Shown: piece after piece, positions 47,124-62,100 of the stretch
Layout: the number at the start of each line of letters is the position of its first letter
Numbering within the stretch: position 1 is the first letter of the stretch
Origin: an uncultured Prevotella sp.
Lineage (GTDB): Bacteria > Bacteroidota > Bacteroidia > Bacteroidales > Bacteroidaceae
NCBI GenBank assembly: GCA_947164965.1
Contig: CAMUYR010000005.1
Location: 1-64,000, forward strand
Length of the DNA: 64,000 nt
Reading direction: 5' to 3'
Notes under the pieces: generated by a model
Databases searched by the model: none
What the model was told of the DNA's origin: nothing
Seen by the model: only the letters and a program-made list of their open reading frames with translations
Made by a program: the position numbers and the translations under genes

Positions 47124-50100
47124 ATGGCATATAACAAGCATCAAAAGCTCAGTGATAATATCGAGGCGATCCGTATCGCTCTCCAGTTGGAACGTGACAA
47201 CCGCAAGGCCACTGCCGAGGAGCTGTCAGCCCTTCGCAAGTATAGTGGCTTCGGCGGTCTGAAGTTCATTCTGAACCCCGTCTATGGTGTCAGCCTTCAG
47301 GATGACAGCGTCTGGAAGGCCAGTGACCGTCCTTACCTCAATGACACCATCCGTCTGCATGAGGTCTTGCAGGAGTTCAGTAAGGACGATAAGGAGTACC
47401 AGGCTTATTTCGACAGTCTGAAGCGTAGTGTCACGACTGCTTTCTACACTCCTGATGCTGTTGTGCAGGCTATCAGCAAGGCTTTGTCTGGTAGCGGCAT
47501 TGCCGTTAATAGGTTTCTGGATCCCTCTTCCGGCAACGGAAAGTTCGTCGAGGCTTTCAAGGTTGACCAGCCGGGTATGGCGGTCACTGCCTTCGAGAAG
47601 GACTTGCTAACCGGCAAGATCCTGAAGGCACTGCATCCCGAAGACCAGGTTATTGTCAATGGCTTCGAGACCATTCCGCAGGAGGTCTTGGGGACTTTTG
47701 ACCTGACTACCAGTAATATACCCTTCGGGGATGTCAAGGTCTTCGACCCCGATTATACCAACAGCAATGATGGGTATAAGAAGTGGGCTGCCAACACCCT
47801 GCATAACTATTTCTTTCTGAAAGCCCTTGACACCGTTCATGACGGTGGTCTGGTTGCTTTCATTACCAGCAGGGGTGTTCTTGACAGTCCTCGTAACGGC
47901 TTTGTCCGTGACCGCCTCTCCAAGGTCGGTCATATCATCAGTGCCGTCCGTCTGCCTGACGGAATGTTCAGCAGCGAGGCTGGTACCGAGGCCGGTTCCG
48001 ACCTGATTATCATCCAGAAGCGCGACAGCAAGCATGTTGGAAAGGATTCTCATCTGGATAGGATGTTCCGTGAGTCTGAGAAAGGTGATAACGGTATCAC
48101 TTGTAACTGGGTTTTCACTCCTAACAAGGAGAACTACCATGACTATGGTGAGCTTGGTCATATCCTTTCCGATGATGTCAAGGTCGGTAAGAACATGTAT
48201 GGTGAGCCGGCCTATGAATATCCTTTCGACGGTGATGTCGAGAAGCTTGCCAAAGAGCTTCAAGATACCCTTGAAATAGATTTCGCCAAGCGTCTGGATG
48301 TCGCCCTATATAATAAAAATATATATAAGGTCCAGCAGGCAAAGCCCAAGGCTGAACCTGTCAAGCAGCAGCCTAAGAGCCAGCAGCATGTCGGTTCAGG
48401 TCCTATCCAGCTTGACCTTTTCGCACAGTGGGATGAAGAGCAGGCCCAGGAAGAGAGTCTGGAGCCTCGTGCCTTTGCCGGTGAGATGAAAGCCCACTGG
48501 CGTGACGGTGTCGTCGTTGCCGACGGTGACCAGCTTGGTATTCTGAGCCAGGTCAAGTCAGGTACGCCCGTCTTCAATCCCTTCAAGGATAGTGAGCTTT
48601 CTCAGCGTGACTATCCGCTCATGCGTCAGTATATCGCCGTTCGCGATCTCTATAATGAGTTATATAATATAGAGGCTGAGGAAAAGGTCGAGCATGCCGA
48701 CCTGCGTCAGAAGCTCAACGAGGCCTATGACGGTTTCTTCATGAAGTATGGTGCGCTCAACGAGCGTAGGAACCAGCGTGTCTTGCTCTATGACACGATG
48801 GCCCGTGACATGCTGTGTGTGGAGAATGTCGTTGACGGGAAGTTCGTCAAGAGCGACATCTTTGAGCGTCCCGTCTCGTTTGTCGCTTACGACATCGAGC
48901 ATGTAGACACGCCGGAAGAGGCTCTTTTCGTGTCCCTGAACCGTTATGGTCGTGTTGACCTCGGCTTTATGGAGGATATCACGGGTGAAGGCCGTGATGA
49001 GTTGCTTGCCGTCTTGAAGGGTCAGCTTTATTTCATGCCTGACGGCCAGTATGAGATTGCCGCCAAGGCACTCTCAGGTAATATCTATGAGAAGCTGGAG
49101 TTTGTCTCTGCTTCCATTGATGCCCAGGAGAATGATCCTGAGCACTGGTCACAGGAGGAGCTTGCAGCCCTGAAAGAGACCAAGGCTGCCTTGGAGGCTG
49201 CCGTTCCTCAGCAGATTCCATTTGACGAGATTGGTTTGCAGTTTGGTGAGCGTTGGATTCCCACCGAGCATTACGAGGCTTACATGTCTAAGGTTTTCGG
49301 TACCAAGATGTCTATCAGTTATGCGGAGCATATCGATGAGTATTCCGTTTCTGCCGAGAACCGTTGGAACCCTAAGATCCGTGAGGAGTTCTGCGTCCAT
49401 GGCGAATATAAGGACTTTGACGGTATGGCATTGCTCCAGCATGCCTTCCATGACACTACGCCTGACATCCAGAAATGCGTCGGTTATGACCATGACGGTA
49501 ATGACGTCAAAGGCCCTGACATGGAGAAAATCCAGTTTGCCAATAGCAAGATTCAGGAAATCCGCGACGGTTTCACGGATTATCTCACCAATCTCCCCAA
49601 GGAGCAGCGTGACGAGCTTCAGGCTATGTATAACCGGAAGTTCAACTGTTTCGTCAAAGCGCAATATGATGGATCCCATCAGACATTCCCCGGCATTGAC
49701 TTGAAGGCTCTGGCCGCTCCCAAGTTCAACGTCAAGGATATCTACAAGTCTCAGAAGGACTGTGTCTGGATGCTCTTACAGAATGGCGGTGGCGTGTGCG
49801 ACCACGAAGTTGGCACTGGTAAGACCCTTATCATGTGTATGGCTGCCCATGAGATGCACCGTCTTGGTATGGCCAATAAGCCGATGATTATCGCTTTGAA
49901 GGCTAATGTCTCAGAGATTGCTGCCACCTATCAGGCTGCTTTCCCCGATGATAAGATATTATATGCCTCTGAGAAGGATTTCAGTCCTGCCAACAGAGTG
50001 CAGTTCTTCAATAGGATCAAGAATAACGACTATGCCTGCGTCATCATGTCGCATGACCAGTTCGGTAAGATTCCCCAGTCCTTGGAGATTCAGGAACAGA

Positions 50101-53100
50101 TTCTCGATGACGAGCTTCGTGATGTCGAGGAAGCTCTGGACGTCTTGCGTCAGCAGGGACACAGTATCTCCAAGCGTATGCTCTCCGGTCTGGAGAAACG
50201 TAAGGAGAACCTGGAGGTTAAGCTGAAGAATATCCAGCTTACCATGAATCAGCGTACCGATGACGTGGTGGATTTCGGAACGATGGGCATCGACCATATC
50301 TTTGTCGATGAAAGCCACCAGTTCAAGAATTTGATGTTTACCACGCGCCACCAGCGCGTCTCTGGTTTGGGTAGTCCTGCTGGCAGTCAGAAGGCTTTGA
50401 ATTTGCTGTATGCCATCCGTACCATCCAGAACCGCACGGGTAAAGACCTTGGCGCGACGTTCCTCAGTGGTACGACCATCAGCAACAGCCTTACTGAGCT
50501 GTACCTGCTCTTCAAGTACCTTCGTCCGGAGGCTATGGCTCGTCAGGGCATCCATTCTTTTGATGCCTGGGCTGCCGTCTATGCCAAGAAGACGTCGGAT
50601 TATGAGTTCAACGTCACCAATCAGGTAGCCGTCAAGGAGCGTTTCCGCTATTTCGTTAAGGTTCCTGAACTGGCAACGTTCTATAATGAGATTACCGACT
50701 TCCGCACTGGTGAGGATGTCGGTCTCGACCGTCCCAATATGAACGTCATCCTGCATAGCATCAAGCCTACCAAGGATCAGCAGGACTTCAACCAGCGTCT
50801 GATAGAGTTCGCCAAGACTGGCGACGGTGAGCTTATTTTCCGTGCTCCTCTCTCTGATAGTGAGGAAAAGGGTAAGATGCTCATTGCTACCGATGCCAGC
50901 CGTAAGGCATCGTTGGATATGCGCCTTGTTTCCAAGGAGCGTTTCAGTGATGACCCCGACAATAAGGCCAGCCATTGCGCCCGCATGGTTTCCGACTATT
51001 ATAAGAAGTATGACGAGCAGAAAGGTACGCAGTTTATCTTCAGCGATCTTTCCACCTATAAGCCTGGCGAGTGGAATGTCTTCCAGGAGATCAAGGACAA
51101 GCTCGTCAATGACTACGGTATTCCTGCTGCAGAGATCCGTTTCATCCAGGAGGCGAAGAATGAGAAGCAGCGTAAGCAGATGATTGAGGATATGAACGAC
51201 GGTAAGATCCGCGTTCTCTTCGGCAGTACCTCTACCCTTGGTACGGGTGTCAATGCTCAGAAACGTGCCGTTGCCGTCCACCATATCGATATTCCCTGGC
51301 GTCCGTCTGACTTGGAGCAGCGTAACGGTCGTGCCCGTCGTACCGGCAACTGGGTTGCCAAGGAGTTCGGCGGTAACAATGTCGATGTCCTCATCTATGC
51401 CGTTGAGCGCAGTCTGGATGTCTATAAGTTCAACCTGCTTCGTAACAAGCAGCTCTTCATCACGCAGTTGAAGACTAACTCCCTTGGTACCCGTGTCATC
51501 GATGAGGGTGCATTTGATGAAGAGAACGGTATGAACTTTGCTGAGATGGTGGCTATTCTTTCCGGAAATGATGACCTTCTTCAGAAGGCGAAGCTGGAAA
51601 AGAAGATCATGGGTCTGGAGTCGGAGCGTAAGAGCTATATGCAGGCCCGTCGTGATACCGAGTGGCGTTTGGAGAATGCCCGTGAGAAGTTTCAGAAGAA
51701 TACGGTCATCATCAAGAATATGACTGAGGACTATGAGAAGTTCCAGTCAGTCATCAAGCGTGGTGAGGACGGTATCGCCCTGCCAGGTCTTGTGATGATG
51801 AATGAGCCGGAGTTCACCCCTGACGGGAAGTATAATATTGAGGGTATGGGCAGTAAGCTTCAGGATGCCGGTCGTACTGTCGGCAACAAGGACAGACAGA
51901 TTGGTGAAGTCTATGGTTTCCCCTTTGTTGTTGACAGCATCTATATGTATGACAATACCCAGAAAAAGGATGTCTTTGCTGGCAACCGTTTCTATGTCCA
52001 GGGTCATTATCAGTATGAGTTCAATAACGGTCACCTTGCCATGAGCAAGGATAACCGTCTTGCTGCTGTTCGCTATGGTGTGCAGGCACTTGATAAGATT
52101 CCTTCTTATATCGCTCAGTATGAGGAGCGCAACAGGAAGATTTCCGAGGATATCAGTGAGTACGAGCGTATTGCAGGCAAGGCATGGCCCAAGGAGGAGG
52201 AGCTTGCATCCCTGAAGCATGACTTGGAGGAACTTGATAAGAAGATCCAGGCCAGCCTTGATGAGACTGTCAAGGCTCTTCCCAAGCAGGAGGAGCCTGT
52301 CTATAGGATTTATAAGGAAGGCCGTGACCATAAGGTCGCCTTCAACCGTGATGTCTTGGGTCTTGTCAGTCTCTCCGAGATGCGCGAGGCTGCCGATACC
52401 GGTAGCTGGCGTGAGCGTGGCTACGTTCATTGCGGAACCTGGTGTGGTAATCACATGGTCAGTGCTTCTGAGGCTGAGGGAACTTTCTCTACCCGTCAGA
52501 AGGCCGAGGAATGGATCAAGGATATGATGGACTTGCAGAAGTCCCGTGTTGACGACAAGCAGTGGCTTGAAGCCAAGGCTGCCGAGGACACTGACGGTTA
52601 TATGATTCATGAGGACAACGAGGTTATCTTCGCTGCCCGTAAGCGTTTGGCTGAGATGAACGGTGAGGTCTACTCGCCCTCTCTGCCTGACGGCATCCGT
52701 CAGCAGCTCTATATCCTTGCCAACAAGGAGGATTACCATTCCGACCGATATAGTAAGGAGAAAACTCAGGCTACTGAGGCCCGTAAGACTTTGAATGACT
52801 ATGGTATCGACTGGCATACCAACCTTTCTCTGGATGCCGTCGGTCATCTGATTGAGAAGTGGACCGCTGTGCCTTATGAGGATTTGAGTGAGCAGGTTAA
52901 TGCGACCATTAACCGCCTTGATGACATGGATCAGACCCAGGTTCTTGCTGAGGAGCGCGATTTTCTGAATGCGCTCAACAGTATCGCCGGTAAGCGTTTC
53001 TATAATCAGGAAGACCGTCAGGAGGCATTGGTACGTCTGGGTATCTATGCCGACTTCCTTTGTGCCATCGTAGATGCACGTGTGACGAACCAGATGAACT

Positions 53101-56100
53101 ATGACTCTGGAGAGGAGCAAGAGGTAGCTGCTTCTGAGGATATTCAGAAGGTTTCTGCTACTGGTAAGGCCGATGCGTTCACCGACCTTCAATACCGTGC
53201 TGCCTTGGCAGCCGCTACGCCGGAGCGTGCCGATGAGCTGATGAAGCCTGAGATGCTTCAGGTTCTTGAAGCTGTCATGTTCAATGCCTGGTATGATAAT
53301 GAGAACGGTCAGGCAGCTCGTGATAAGCTCAGTAAGGAGTATAACATTGACTGGCGCTTCGGTAGTAATCTGAATAATGTCAAGAGTTGTGAGGAGGATT
53401 TCGAGGGTCTTTCCGATAAAGCCATTCTCCTTTCTGCCGGTAATGTCGCTGCCCAGCGCATTCGTGGCATGTTCAACTATCAGGAGAGAAATGCCATCAA
53501 GGATGACCAGTTCGACCTGCTGCAGTATTACTTCGACCATGCTGAGGATGAAATCAAGGCTGGTAATGTGCAGTTCTGCCGTGATTTCCTGTTCTATGTC
53601 CATCTGGTACGAGAGCAGTATGCCTTCGGCCAGAGCAAGGCACTCTATGATCTGTTGCACCAGCAGCCTCTTGGCTATGACTACGACACCCATACCTTTA
53701 GCGGTGTTCCTGCCGATGTAAAGGTTATCTGTGGCGGTGAGACTGACCGCATCCGTGAGATTTACGGCTACACATCGAATGATGATATAGACCTGGTACA
53801 TTTCTCTGCCCAGGGCGGTCGTGAGTACGACCGTACCTTTGCCCGTGTATGGGTGGAGGATAAGCAGGCCGAGAGTCCTGCGAAGATTGTCATGCAGTTG
53901 GAGCAGGAAGGCTATGATGTAGGCCTGCATGGTGAGCGTGGCCGTTATGTCGACTTTGACACCTGGCAGGAGGCTGTAGCCTTTGAGCAGCATGTGAGAG
54001 ACATCGAGCAGCAGCTTCATCCCAAGGAGTCTAAGTACCCTGAACAGTTACAGGTCGAGCTTACTGCGAAGCATTATTTCCAGCTCCTGAAGGATAATTA
54101 TCCTGTGATGGGCGTGAATATCGAGCGCGACATGAAGGAGCTTTCCAATAAGCTGGCCGGTATTGTACTGTTCAGCGCCTTGAACCAGGATTGGGAAAAC
54201 CGTCCTGCTTTCAAGGATAATATGGCTATGCAGCTTTCGCGCTTGCTTGCCGACAAGAATTATCCGGAGGATAAGATCCGTAAGGTTGCTGACAGCATGG
54301 TTGCCTTTGTTGCTGACGCTCAGCTATCCGAGAAGCCTGCTCAGCAAGCTTCTGTCGACAAGTCTGATGACAAGCCTATCGACTACGAGGCTTTGCATCA
54401 GATTAAGGAGAAGTGGGCTGCCGTCGATGATGAGACGGTGACCACCCTTGCCCGTGTCCTTTCCGAGAAGGGTTTTGAGGGTCTTTATGATGCTCAGGAG
54501 ATTGCTGCTATCAAAGATACGTCTGACCATGATAATTTCCTGAATATCTTCAGTAATTATCCTGAGAATGTGAAGGATCTTTCCGATGCCGGTAAGATTG
54601 CCCGTCACAGCCGTATGTTCCTGCGTGAATATGAATCCATGTGTCAGTTAGCCGGTATTCCTTCAAGGATTGCCGATGATTTCACTATTCAGCAGCGTAA
54701 TGATAGCGAAGGACTTTCTGAGCAGAATTTCTATGGTGCTCTGTTGAGGGCCAAGGCTCCCGTTGTTGATGCCAACGTTAAATTTGACAATATCGCTCAG
54801 GCTATTGCCATGAGTGTTGACAATCACACCAAGGCACCAGACTGGCAGACGCGTGAAAGTATTCAGGCACAGTTACGTGTGCAACTGAAGCGTGTGCTCC
54901 GTGCCGGTAATTATCCTGCTGACTCCGTAGAGGCAGTTGTGGATGGTGTGATGTCTCATATCCTCACCAGTAAAGGAGAGGAAAAATCTTCAGTGGAAAA
55001 GAACACCTTGCTTACAGAAGATTCTATCCGTAAGCAGGTAGAGGATTTCGGTGCTGAGTTTATCGGTTTGAAGTCTGATGGTACCAAGGCTGCCTTTGCC
55101 GTCAAGTTCAAGGATGGCGACGGCTACTATGGCTCTAAGGACTTCTCTGAGAAGTACGGCTATAAGGCCACTACGAATAATGGTGACTATTATGAGTTTG
55201 CCGTAGATGTCAACAGACTCCAGCAGACGAAAGCCATCGAAGTTTCCATGACGCCGGAGGAGTCCCCGATGATGAAACAGTTCCACGACTTGAAGGAAAA
55301 GCATCCTGATGCTTTGCTTCTGTTCCGTTGTGGTGACTTCTACGAGACTTATGAGAAAGATGCCAAGACGGCTGCTGATACTTTGGGTATCACGCTGACT
55401 TGGAAGAATGCCGGTGCAGACTTCAACACCTATAAGGGTGCTCTGGCTGCTTTCCCTCACCATGCACTTGACACCTATCTCCCCAAGCTCATCCGTGCCG
55501 GTCTGCGTGTTGCCATCTGCGACCAGTTGGAAGATCCGAAAGAGACAAAGAAACTTGTCAAGCGCGGTATCACTGAGACGGTTGAGCCTTCTATCGGCGT
55601 GAAGATGCAGGTTGTCGATCGCCGTTCTTCTCTGCTTCCTGTAGAGAAGTCATTGATGAGTCAGATTGTCAGCGACCTTGAAACGGGCAATCATTTGTTG
55701 GGCCGTAAGCGTCCAGAGGGTTATTGGGAGTTTGCCGCCGAGCATGGCGGCGCTGTCCGCGCCTTGAAGGAAGGCATGAAGCTTACCGACCGTCAGCGTG
55801 ACATTCTCTTGGAGCGTGCCGACAATTATTATGGCGGTATTGCAGAGTTGGCAGATATGCTGAATATGGATGAGCAGAAGCTTCGTGATGCCCTTATCAT
55901 TGACCGTGTCAAGGAGCAACGTCAGGAGCAGAACTTCCATCTCTTCGAGGATGGTATGTTCTGGTATGTTGACAGTAAGGTAGGCTTCGGTCTGAGTACT
56001 GACTATGCCGAGCAGATTGCAGAGGCTTACTATGGTGAGAAGACTGAGCGTGACGGACGCATAATGATGCGCTTCGCCACGAGGGATGATGCCGTCGCCT

Positions 56101-59100
56101 TCATCAGTCAGGTTTCCATGCTCAATGAACGTCACACGAACGCCCTGCGTGACGGTCTCATCGAGAAGATGCGTAAGGTTGGTATTGATGTCAATACCAA
56201 CTGGGAGGAAGGTGAGCGTGTGCTTCAGCAGCAGAATGCCGCTCTTCGCGAACAGCGTGTTGTTGAAAGTTCTGTTGAGCTTTCCACCGTCCTTGCCGGT
56301 GAGATCACCCGTCAGGATGTCGAGCGTGCTATGGATAGCCGTCTCGTCAAGTCTTGGTTGAAGGCCAAGAACAGTAATGACTTTGCCGCTATGCAGGGTT
56401 TCAACCTCTTCGGCAGTGGCACGATGCTTGTCCATGAGTTTGCCAAGGCCCGTCTGGGTATTGACAATAAGTTCGAGGCTGGTACAAATGTCTTCAATAA
56501 CTCCTGGGAGATCCTTGGTGACATCTTGGAGTTTGCAAAGCAGAAGGGGCTTGACGCTGCCATTGCCGACAAGTATGATTTAAGTTATGGCTCTGAGGAT
56601 GTGAAATCGATTATGGAGCATCCAGAGGCCATCTATACTGAGGAAGAGCTTGCTGCCATTGAGAAGGTTCTTTCTCCCCAGGCCTTTGATGATTTCAAGG
56701 CTGTTATCCGCTCTTTCTCTGAAGCCAAGGCTATCCAGACTGAAGAGGAGCGTATCAAGAATTATAATGGTGGCGAAGCTCTGACTAAGGCTTTCGTCCT
56801 GTATGATATTGCCCAGCGCAGATTGTTCGCTGAGCATCATGGTGACGAACGCTGGTTCCGTCGTTCTGAGTTTATCATCAAGGCCGACGGTACAACTGCC
56901 TATGGTGGTGTTAACCAGAAGCCGAAGGAAGGAGAGACGCTTGGTTCGAAGTGGGTTTTGAAAAACTCTGCTGCCAAGGAACTGATGACCCTTATTGCCA
57001 CCAGTCCCGTTACCGAGAAGGTTCCTTTGTTGGAAATGATGCCTTCTGGCCTACAGCGTTACCTTGATATTCCTTCTCAGGAGGAGCGCCAGGCTGAGCT
57101 TCGCCAGCTCTCTGACGAGATGTTAGATGCCCTGTATGTCGCTGCAATGCCTGACAATAAGACCGTCATGCGTGATGTCTTGGATGTCATGGCTGAGCGT
57201 CATGGTTACACCCTTGACAGCAGCTACCAAGGTAGCCTTGCTTTCAATGGTGCAGCACCCAGCGGCGGTTATTACGGCTCTACTGAAGAGCGTTTGAAAG
57301 CTTGGGATAATGAAGAGCTGGAAGGTGCTCAGACCCTTGGTGACTATATCAACCATCGTGTTGATATTAGTGACCTTGACTTCCGTCTCAATGATCCTCG
57401 CGGCGGCATCAATATGTCCGATGAGCGCCTTGATGCTATTAACAGCATCAACCAAGCTATTCATGAAGGTCACGGGACTATCAAGATGTACCGTGCTGTT
57501 TCTGCTACTATTGAGGAAGGTCAGTTCCGTAATGGTGACTGGATTACCCCAAGCTTGATGTATGCTCAGGAGCATGTCAGGATCAATGGTTGGGATAACT
57601 ACCGTATCATCGAACAGGAAGTTTCTGTTGATGATATCTGGTGGGATGGCAATGACATTGCCGAATGGGGTTATGATGATGGTAAAGACCGTCGTTATAA
57701 GAACACCCTTAATAATGTCAAGTCAAACGACTTGATTACCTATGATGACCAAGGTAATGTCATACTCCCCAGTAAGCGTTTTGATGACCGCACAGCTGAC
57801 ATTCGCTATATGCTGGCTCCTGATAGCCAGTCGCCTATTTTCATCAGCAATGCCTGGCTTGCCTTGCAGAAGGTCAAACAGGATAAGGCCACTCCTGAGC
57901 AGTGGTTGAAGATGCTGGAGAAACTTGGTGGCATCAAGGCTGGTGAAGACCGTTGGACCGGGCTGAGCCAGTGGCTGAAGGAGTCTCAGGAAAAGTCCCT
58001 GTCAAAGATGGATATTGCAAAGTATCTCCATGACAATATGATAAATGTCGAGGAGGTACACTATATAGAGGCTCGCAGTCTGGAGGACAGTGAGCAGTTC
58101 CGTGCCTATCAGCGCGAGTTTGACGATATCAAGGCCCATGTTGATGACCTTTACGAAGCTGCTGATAATAAGTATGGTGAGTTCATCGATGAGATGAAGG
58201 AGAAATACGGTCAGGACTGGATGGATCAGCTCACCGATGATGAAGACCGCCAGGAGCGTTATCTTCTGAAGGTTCGTGAGGATTGTGATACCAGTTATCA
58301 TACGCCTATTGAGATCGCCTATGACGAGATGATTTCCCGTTATGGTGATGACTGGGGTATGGCGTTCTCCTATTATCAGGAGGATGGACAGCTTACCATT
58401 GAGGATGAAGACAGAGCTGTCTATTTCCTCGGTGATGAGGTTTCTGTTGATCGTGCTATCCATGATATACGTTTAAAGAATACTACCAAGGCATTGACTA
58501 ATAAGCGTGAAATCGCTTTGACTGTTCCTTCTGTCAGGTCTTATATCATCGGCGGTCAGAATGGTGATATTCATTTCGACGATGCCGATGATGGCCGTGC
58601 CATTGCCTGGGTTCGCTTTGGTGATACTGTTGACGCAGAAGGACACCGTGTCCTTGTCATTGACGAGATTCAGTCCAAGCGTCATCAGGACGGCAGGGAG
58701 AAAGGCTACCTTGATATTGTAGAGGAAGATAGACTGAAGAATGACTATCTGCAAGCTGAAGGTGCGGTGATTGCCTATAGAAAATCCTTGCACGAGAAAT
58801 ATCCTGAAATGGGTGACATAGCTCGTCTGAAGAATATTGGCACTCCTGAAGAGTATGCTCAGCATACAGAGCTTACACGTCTGTCTATTGCTGCTGAGCG
58901 TGCTTTGATTGAATACCGCGATAAACATGGTGTTCCTGCAGCTCCGTTTGAGAAGAACTGGCAGGATCTGTGTATGAAGCGTATGCTCCGCTATGCCGCT
59001 GAGAACGGTTACGACCGTGTAGCATGGCTTAATGGTAAGCAGCAGGCAGACCGTTACGATTTGGGTAAGCTTGTTGACAGGGTTACTGTCAATGCTCCTG

Positions 59101-62100
59101 ATGAGAATGGAAAACGTAAGGTTGCCATCCAGCCTGTCGAAGACAATAACGGACATGTTGACATGATGTATCTCTCTGTTGACAAGGACGGAATCGTCTA
59201 TTCCAACAGCAATCCCGACTGGATTGAGCGTCACATCTCTGAGGTTGTCGGCAAGCCTCTCGCAGACAAAATTATGTCTGCTGAGGAGTTTACGGTCTAC
59301 GAGGGTAATGACCTTCGTGTCGGTATCTATGGCATGAAAGCCTTCTATGATGAGATGCTGCCCAACTTCATGAATAAGTATGGTAAGCAGTGGGGTGTTC
59401 ATGTAGAGGATATGGATATTCCAGCCCTTCAACGTGAGGATTCCAGTGATGGTGTTGCCTTGCATGGTGTTAAGGTTACCGAGCAGATGAAGCAGGATGT
59501 CTTGCAGGGTCAGCCGATGTTCTTCCGTAGTGGAGCACATCAGGCTTATGGCTTCGTGCATAATGGCACTATCTATATTGACCCGCGTATTGCTACTGCC
59601 GAGACTCCGCTTCATGAGTACACCCACTTGTGGGCTGAGGTTTTGCGTCAGCGCAATCCCCTGGAGTGGCAGAATATCGTTCGGATGATGAAGGACACTC
59701 CGGAGGTCTGGAACTATGTCATCCAGAACTATCCTCATTTGAAGACTGATGACCAGATAGCCGATGAAGCTTTGGCACAGTTCAGTGGCAAGCGCGGCTA
59801 TAAGAGGTTGCAGGAGCTTGTCGATGGAAAGCAGGATGCCGATATCATCATGGGTAAGATGATGGAGGCCCTGGCTAAGTTCTGGAACCATATTGCAGAG
59901 TTCTTCGGTATTCATTATACCAATAAGGAAGAGGTTGCCGACCGCATCCTCTATGACCTCTTGAATGAGGTCAATCCTTTGGACTTTAAAATTGAGAATT
60001 TCGACGGTCTGCGTGAGAACAAGGAACAGCAGATCAAGAGTGACAATTTCAAAGAGTGGTTCGGTGATTGGGAAAAGTCCCGCCTGCTGAGTCAGGTGGA
60101 CTTGGAGAAGATGCAAGAAGCCTTTGATGATATCAAGGCCAATCTTCCCAAGGTTTCGAGAGAAGCCCGTGAGGTCTATGATGACTTCGCTTTCGATATG
60201 GGTACGAAGTACGGTTTCGACTGGTTGGAGAAGCTGACCGATGAGGAGCGCGAGGAGGAGCATAATCTTCTGGATTATCGCGAGAAGTATGATCTGAACG
60301 AGAATGACATCAACGAACTTGCCTTTGAGGAGTTACAGAAGCGTTTCAGCAGTAATATTGCTGAGGTCGTTTCCCATAGCAATGGTCAGCTCTACACGCT
60401 CTATGAGCCAGAGGAGCTGAAAACGAGCAAGGTTGTTGATGAAGCAGGCCGTCCGTTGGTTGTTGAGCATGGTACTCGTGCCAACTTTACCACTTTCGAT
60501 ATGAGTCATATCGGTGAGAACTCGAAGGATAACGGCTTGTTCGGTGCCGGTTTCTATTTCGGCACGACGGTTCCTGGATGGCTGAATACCGATAAGGGTT
60601 CCATTGCTAAGGCCATCAAGCTCCATGAAGTTGAGGAGTTGCGTGGTATCTTTGCCAAGGCCGAGCCTGATGCCAACGATGTTGCTGTGCTGCAGCGTTG
60701 GCTGAGAGAGCATAAGAATGACAGCATCGTCCTGTATCATGGTACCGATGCGTCGTTGCCTATCAGTCAGGAAGGCTTGAAGAAGACTTCCGCTCGTACT
60801 GCGCGTTCTTTGCAGTCTGGTATCGGTAATGTCTATCTGACCCCCTATCCCACTTATGCCAAGGCATACGGTCAGTTCGCCTATCCTGATAAGGAGGATT
60901 CCATTGCCGTCTATGATGTTGCTGTCAAGGTCTCTGACCTTCGTCCTGATAAGGACCAGCTGAAGAACAAGCGTATGGCAGGTGTTGACCTTGGCGATAG
61001 CCTTGCAGCCAGTCTGTTGGTCGGACATAGTGCGACCGTCAAGCATCATATCATGAATTATGACCTCCAGCAGCATAGCAATTATCATGTGATGAAGGTC
61101 TATCTTGACATCAAGCATCCTTTTGAGGTAACCGATAATATCCAGCATGATATTTATGGAGAAATTCGCGATAAGATGGATTATCCGGCTATGCGTGGCT
61201 TGACCATCAAGGGCTTCAATGACCATGAGATCCAGGTTGGCGCTTTGATAGACCATATCAAGGCTGTCGATGCCCTTATCAAGAATAGTCCTGACGAGGT
61301 AAGTAAACTGATTGCCGAGGATGAGGAATTGCAGTACTACCATTCCGATGACCGTGAGCGTCTTTGGCGCTCTCGTGAGATTGCGAAGCGTTCTGGCATT
61401 GGCAGTATTGCCATGTCCTGGCAGGTTCTTATCTCTGACCAGATAGGCAGCTATATGTTTACGGCTGCTGCCATTCAGGACGGTTACGACGGTGTCATCG
61501 TTGACCGTGGCGAGGGTTATAAGGAATATGTTGTTTTTGAGCCGAGCCAGATCAAGTCTGCTACGGACAATATCGGTCTCTTCTCGAAAGAGAATAATGA
61601 TATCCGCTACCATTTCATTGGTGAGCAGGGTGCTCAGAACCTCGATAATAACACTGGCAGCAACGCTATGGATATGCTGCATCAGGCAAAGCTTCTTGCC
61701 GATGCAGGTGCTTCAGCCAAGGATATTAAGATAGTCACTGGCTGGGAGCGCGGTGCTGATAACCAGTGGCGTTATGAGATACAAGGTATGAAGGACTTCA
61801 ATATCCGTGGAAACATTGACTGGCTTGCCAGTCATCCAGAGGTAATCCGTTATTTCGAGTTACAGCAGAAGGAGATGAAGTATCTCTTTGAGCTGCCTGG
61901 TGCAGAGCCACTTACCGATGCTGAGCGTCAGGAGTTAGAGACATTGAAGAATCACCATGACGTCCGTCGTTTTGATGGTCGTGTCACCATGAAGAATCCT
62001 GATAGCCTTACGCTGAAGGATTATATGGATGCTCCGCAGCTCTTTGCCGCTTATCCTGAGCTGAAGGATGTCAAGGTTTCCCTTGCTCCTATGCCAGAGG

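Noticed and set aside
51747..54020. A 757-codon minus-strand frame opposite the giant gene
   Set aside because: Same antisense effect; the sense strand continues the SNF2 helicase region without interruption.
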